64,000 nucleotides of DNA from contig JADJQZ010000001.1 of NCBI GenBank assembly GCA_016712465.1, positions 2,480,001 through 2,544,000 of the forward strand. The letters are read 5' to 3'. The position numbers and the translations under genes are program-made. The notes under the pieces are model-generated. The model was not told the DNA's origin. It saw only the letters and a list, made by a program, of their open reading frames with translations, and did not search any database. This document shows positions 60,975 through 64,000 of this stretch, one piece after another. Position 1 is the stretch's first letter. The number at the start of each line of letters is the position of its first letter. The DNA comes from Candidatus Obscuribacter sp. GTDB taxonomy: Bacteria > Cyanobacteriota > Vampirovibrionia > Obscuribacterales > Obscuribacteraceae.

Positions 60975-62613
60975 AAAGTGTCGTTTTGATCGTTGGAACT
61001 GCACAAGAGCTAATAGAGGTTTTTCTCTTGTAAGCGTTGTAATTACGGCGTCTTTGACTGCTATGTTCCTTGCTGCATCTGCTGCGGCGATCATACCGCT
61101 GTTTAGATCAATTGGTGCTGGCAGCACTGATGCTCTGATGTTGACTGCTGCTGAGTCTGCTAATGACTATGTTGTTGGTTTGCTGAACTCTCCGTCAAGT
61201 AGACCAGATGTGGATTGTGCACCAATTTATGGTGATTCAAAGCATGTCAATGAAACATTGCCGCTCTCTTCCGCTATGTTCGGTTTGCCTGATTCTGCTA
61301 CAATCGATGTCTACGTGCGAAATATTGCGCCATCTCCGATCTCTACTGCTGGCGACAGCTCCAGAGCGTTCGATCCTCTTTTGAATCCCTATTCAGATCC
61401 AAGTTTACCGATTGAGATTAAGAACTATGGTGAGAAGTGGGGGCTGATAGGAGGCGGTATTAAGAATCAGTGGCGTGTTATAGAGACTAGGGTAAGATGG
61501 GGCGCAAGAGAGAAGCTACTGTTATGTACTCTTAAACCGGTGTTGGAAGCGAAAGGAATTGGTATTGCCGGTGGTTCTGAAAACCTTTTGCCGAAAACCG
61601 GTGGTACGGGGCTTAAGACTTTCTACTTGGGCGCTGGCAGTTCTACTAGTGGTTATGATTCTTTGTCTGGAACCGAATACTCCTTTGATGGCTATCGTCT
61701 TGGTGGTGACATCGGTAGCTTTGGGAAAGTGCTCTTGGGACCAAATTCTGAGACTGGTGGAAAGATTGTTATGTTTCCCGACCAGGAGAACTCGGTTGCT
61801 GGGATTACCGCCAAGAATATAGATGGTACTGCAATCGTTAATCAGTATATTAGGTCAGAAGGGTTAAGTGACGGATTTCACTATGTTGATGGTGACCCGA
61901 GTGGTACAAATGTGTTGAACAAGGGATCTACCTCTGGTGATGTTGAGTTACAGAGAATTCAATCGACGGCTGAATCAGACATTATCAATGCCAGCGGGGC
62001 TGTTGCCCCTAGCGTGGCTTCTGCTCCCTCTGCTCCTAGCACTGCTGCCACTATGGAGCAGATTGGTGGAGGCTCACAGACTGTTTCTGGTGACTATAGC
62101 GTCTCTTCTCTGGATGTTGGACAAGGAACATCCCTGTCCGTTCAATCTGGTGATACCGCCAGGATCTTTATAGAGCCTACCGCTAGTGTGGATTCGCCGG
62201 TGACTATTAGCGGTAATGTGATTGCTAACAATCCGGCCGATCTTCAGATTTTCTATAATGGTACGGGTACCATTAGTATTCAGCCTACCGGAAACACTGT
62301 CAATGCAGTAATTTACGCGCCAAATGCTAATGTTGTCATCGGTGGTTCTGCAGGGCATTTGGATTTCAATGGCTCTATCTTGGCTAGAAACGTTGCAGGT
62401 AAGTTTGATGATAACGGTGTTCCCTCTGAAGGTGTTAAGAATACAAGCTTTAAATTCGATAGAGGTGCTGGTGATGCAGCGAACGCTAGTAGTTCAAACT
62501 CTTCGTTTAAGTCTCTTACTTATAATCCAAGCGATCTTCAGACGGGTGCACGGCTGAAGGTTGTGAATGTGTTGGAGCCAAGAAATCCGAAAGACATAAG
62601 GTACCAACATTAG
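60952..62613 (+). CDS. Large pilin-like protein, GspK/PilX-type, DUF7305-like domain
   Basis: A 553-residue protein. RGFSLVSVVITASLTAMFLA (about residues 22-41) is a prepilin segment in which position +5 is Ser rather than Glu, as in GspK tip pseudopilins. The C-terminal half (NPADLQIFYNGTGTISIQPTG, APNANVVIGGSAGHLDFNGS) matches the repetitive beta-solenoid-like DUF7305 region seen in large PilX-type proteins. ATG 60958 or 60964 are alternative starts. Being fourth of four, it could cap the pseudopilus. The gene is A+T-rich. Confidence 0.65.
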   Translation: MLMFMVSRKCRFDRWNCTRANRGFSLVSVVITASLTAMFLAASAAAIIPLFRSIGAGSTDALMLTAAESANDYVVGLLNSPSSRPDVDCAPIYGDSKHVNETLPLSSAMFGLPDSATIDVYVRNIAPSPISTAGDSSRAFDPLLNPYSDPSLPIEIKNYGEKWGLIGGGIKNQWRVIETRVRWGAREKLLLCTLKPVLEAKGIGIAGGSENLLPKTGGTGLKTFYLGAGSSTSGYDSLSGTEYSFDGYRLGGDIGSFGKVLLGPNSETGGKIVMFPDQENSVAGITAKNIDGTAIVNQYIRSEGLSDGFHYVDGDPSGTNVLNKGSTSGDVELQRIQSTAESDIINASGAVAPSVASAPSAPSTAATMEQIGGGSQTVSGDYSVSSLDVGQGTSLSVQSGDTARIFIEPTASVDSPVTISGNVIANNPADLQIFYNGTGTISIQPTGNTVNAVIYAPNANVVIGGSAGHLDFNGSILARNVAGKFDDNGVPSEGVKNTSFKFDRGAGDAANASSSNSSFKSLTYNPSDLQTGARLKVVNVLEPRNPKDIRYQH

Positions 62614-62628
62614 CATCCTGAGTTGGAC

Positions 62629-62647
62629 GTTCAATACTCAATTGAAC
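62629..62647 (+). terminator. Stem-loop after the pilin operon
   Basis: GTTCAAT (62629-62635) pairs with ATTGAAC (62641-62647) around ACTCA, 16 nt past the stop of the last pilin-like gene. The stem is AT-rich and no T-run follows immediately, so termination is possible but unproven. Confidence 0.4.
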
Positions 62648-62731
62648 TAAAGACCTTTAAACCCGTGCTTCTCATAATATCCGGTGATTCTTGCACCGTT
62701 CTATTGGAGTGCTATAACTTAGTCCCTACTT

Positions 62732-63265
62732 CTATGCGCCATTAGCCGTCTTGGGCTGAGGCAATTCAAAAGTCATTCCTGGCAAATCCTTGCGCGTTTG
62801 TAAGTGGCTCCAAATCGCATCAACCAAACCACTCACGCCTACCGAAGCCGGTAAAGTAAGCTCCAATGACTGTTCATCTGACCACTTGCCATTTGCTGCG
62901 CGCCCCCAGCAATCTATGACATAGCCCGAGGGGTAACACTCAACGCAAAAATGGATAGAATCTCGTTCGAATTCATCCCAGCCAGTACCAGCATATTTTA
63001 GTTCTAGCGGGCTCTTCAAGCCTGCTGGCAATCCATCCTGATCGTAGATAAGTTCGTCTGGGCTTGGGTTTTCGACCTGCGGAAAACCCAGCAAGATTTG
63101 TTTTTCTATTGCGTCCGTCAATACACCCTTTTTGTGATAATTAAATACTTGAACAGGTTCAATAGATATCCAGGATCTACCTGGTGTTCTTGCAGTCGTA
63201 GGCATGATTACCCGATCTGCAAAAAAGAACAAATTGAAAGCTGCATATGGCTTTTCTCTCGTCAT
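62732..63265 (-). CDS. Probable immunity protein of a toxin pair
   Basis: A 177-residue cytoplasmic protein (no signal peptide) with an acidic composition and mixed fold; EFERDSIHFCVECYPSGYVIDCWGRAANGKWS is its most structured part. It does not match a family I recognise. Its ATG overlaps the stop of the toxin-like gene (ATGA at 63262-63265), the usual arrangement of polymorphic-toxin immunity genes. The role is inferred from position. Confidence 0.5.
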   Translation of the reverse strand: MTREKPYAAFNLFFFADRVIMPTTARTPGRSWISIEPVQVFNYHKKGVLTDAIEKQILLGFPQVENPSPDELIYDQDGLPAGLKSPLELKYAGTGWDEFERDSIHFCVECYPSGYVIDCWGRAANGKWSDEQSLELTLPASVGVSGLVDAIWSHLQTRKDLPGMTFELPQPKTANGA

Positions 63266-64000
63266 TCTAAAATTGTCACCTCAATTTGAATCGGAGCTTT
63301 ACGAATAGGCTTAACAGAATTATATTCCTGAACTTGCTTCCCGATTTTCTCTAACACTTTTATTTGCTCGTCTGAGATCGCACCATCAGGAATACCTATG
63401 TGCAATATTTTCTGGTCGATTTCAGCTTCCCTTAACTGCAACCCCCGTGCTGTCTTGGTTTGTCGCCCTTTGTAATTTTCCAGATCATGCACATAGCCAC
63501 GAAGTTTACTTTCAAAGGCACCCGGTTTTTGATAGCTCATATCGCGGGGATTGATGGACTTTATGCTGGTTGCAATCCCATCTGAAATGTGAATCCCATC
63601 AATGGTTTTGGTGCCTGGCGGCAGATTCTCACCCAGCCCGACATGGACATCATTGCCTCGTGTAACCGGTGCTTGCTTCCACAAGTCATCCTGCCCCGGT
63701 CTTGCTCGATTAACCTTTATACCTGACTCTTCACTGAATCTAAGTGCTTTGCCCGCTGCATCTACACCCTTGTTTACCAGCTTTCCACTGCCACCAAGAT
63801 CATCTGCCTTTGACATTAGCACGTGGGTAACAGGCTTGCTTGCCGGGCACCCAAACTCTCGCGGAAAATTGATTTTGCCGCCGCCTGGTAGCGCCATTTC
63901 CGGCGCGGTCAAGTCCCAGACCAGGCTATCCACGTATCCGATCACGTGCTGTCCGGAGGCTGCGGCATCCAGCCTCATGCTCTTCAAGTCGGTTGCTACC
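63262..64000 (-). CDS. C-terminal part of a polymorphic-toxin-like protein (5' end off window)
   Basis: The frame is open to the right edge, so only the last ~246 residues are seen. The final ~110 residues contain TIDGIHISDGIATSIKSINP, YVHDLENYKGRQTKTARG and a C-terminal strand (APIQIEVTIL), resembling CdiA-CT-type endonuclease toxin domains of the PD-(D/E)XK sort; the Asp-x(n)-SIKS spacing fits a nuclease core. It is upstream of a small overlapping gene, likely immunity. The upstream residues (PPGTKTIDG and further) look like linker. Toxin identity is inference from motif and context. Confidence 0.5.
   Translation of the reverse strand, partial: VATDLKSMRLDAAASGQHVIGYVDSLVWDLTAPEMALPGGGKINFPREFGCPASKPVTHVLMSKADDLGGSGKLVNKGVDAAGKALRFSEESGIKVNRARPGQDDLWKQAPVTRGNDVHVGLGENLPPGTKTIDGIHISDGIATSIKSINPRDMSYQKPGAFESKLRGYVHDLENYKGRQTKTARGLQLREAEIDQKILHIGIPDGAISDEQIKVLEKIGKQVQEYNSVKPIRKAPIQIEVTILE

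Noticed and set aside
1..64000. tRNA or rRNA genes
   Set aside because: I scanned the intergenic gaps by eye and saw no cloverleaf or rRNA-like sequence; a covariance-model search would be decisive.

Overview
The window is a gene-dense stretch (about 60 protein genes, no rRNA, and no tRNA that I could see) from a bacterium with an outer membrane. The envelope evidence is an lpxB-msbA pair for lipid A synthesis and export, lipoproteins with lipoboxes, a Tat-signal flavoprotein and a set of minor pseudopilins. Many long TPR proteins, globin/PAS histidine kinases and an ImuA-ImuB-DnaE2 damage cassette with a LexA-like operator of cyanobacterial style (ATAC-N4-GTAT) would fit a non-photosynthetic cyanobacterial relative (Vampirovibrionia/Obscuribacterales). 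That placement is inference from gene style, not something the sequence proves.

Layout. 1-2.6 kb: a small secreted protein, a TPR protein and a receiver-like protein without phosphorylation residues. 2.8-9.0 kb: a MerR regulator with a VIT/VWA protein, then formate-THF ligase (fhs), a coupled secreted protein and an RraB-like protein. 9.1-13.1 kb: a nucleotide-translocase-like carrier, a hemerythrin-domain protein, a membrane TPR protein and a secreted protein. 13.4-16.8 kb: a tiny secreted peptide, an sce7726 nuclease-fold protein and a divergent OmpR-type regulator/histidine kinase pair. 16.9-23.1 kb: the imuA-imuB-dnaE2 mutagenesis operon. 23.1-30.5 kb: tandem repeats, xpt with a rhomboid-TPR protein, two UspA proteins, an HxlR regulator and a globin-coupled kinase facing a LuxR-type regulator. 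30.7-41.2 kb: PDZ-CAP protein, Tat flavoprotein, acyl-CoA carboxylase beta subunit, HExxH-TPR lipoprotein, small EamA carrier, NADAR protein, two paralogous small proteins and a TadE-like protein with a lectin-like tail.

41.5-47.5 kb is a tight minus-strand operon secG-ubiE-lpxB-msbA followed by a secreted TPR metallopeptidase. 47.7-51.9 kb: sulfide:quinone-oxidoreductase-like flavoprotein, methyltransferase-like protein, ruvX, sixA and a DUF6159 membrane protein. 52.1-55.4 kb: an operon of a deoxyribosyltransferase/amidohydrolase-like fusion, cutA and a long-chain acyl-CoA ligase. 55.4-58.9 kb: a DUF3465 lipoprotein behind twin palindromes, a small secreted protein and a second acyl-CoA synthetase. 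59.0-62.6 kb: four pilin-like genes in GspH-I-J-K order, three of them visibly richer in A+T than their neighbours. 62.7-64.0 kb: an immunity-like gene and the 3' end of a polymorphic-toxin-like gene that runs off the right edge.

The most distinctive signals are the operator-overlapped promoter of the mutasome cassette and the low-complexity insertions in its polymerase, twin AACCG-N4-CGGTT palindromes at 55.7 kb, a 23-nt palindrome over a promoter at 0.57 kb, an inverted repeat running into the MerR start codon, the deoxyribosyltransferase/amidohydrolase fusion, and two 23-bp tandem repeats at gene 3' ends, one of which copies a coding end. I saw no CRISPR array, insertion sequence, transposase or integrase.
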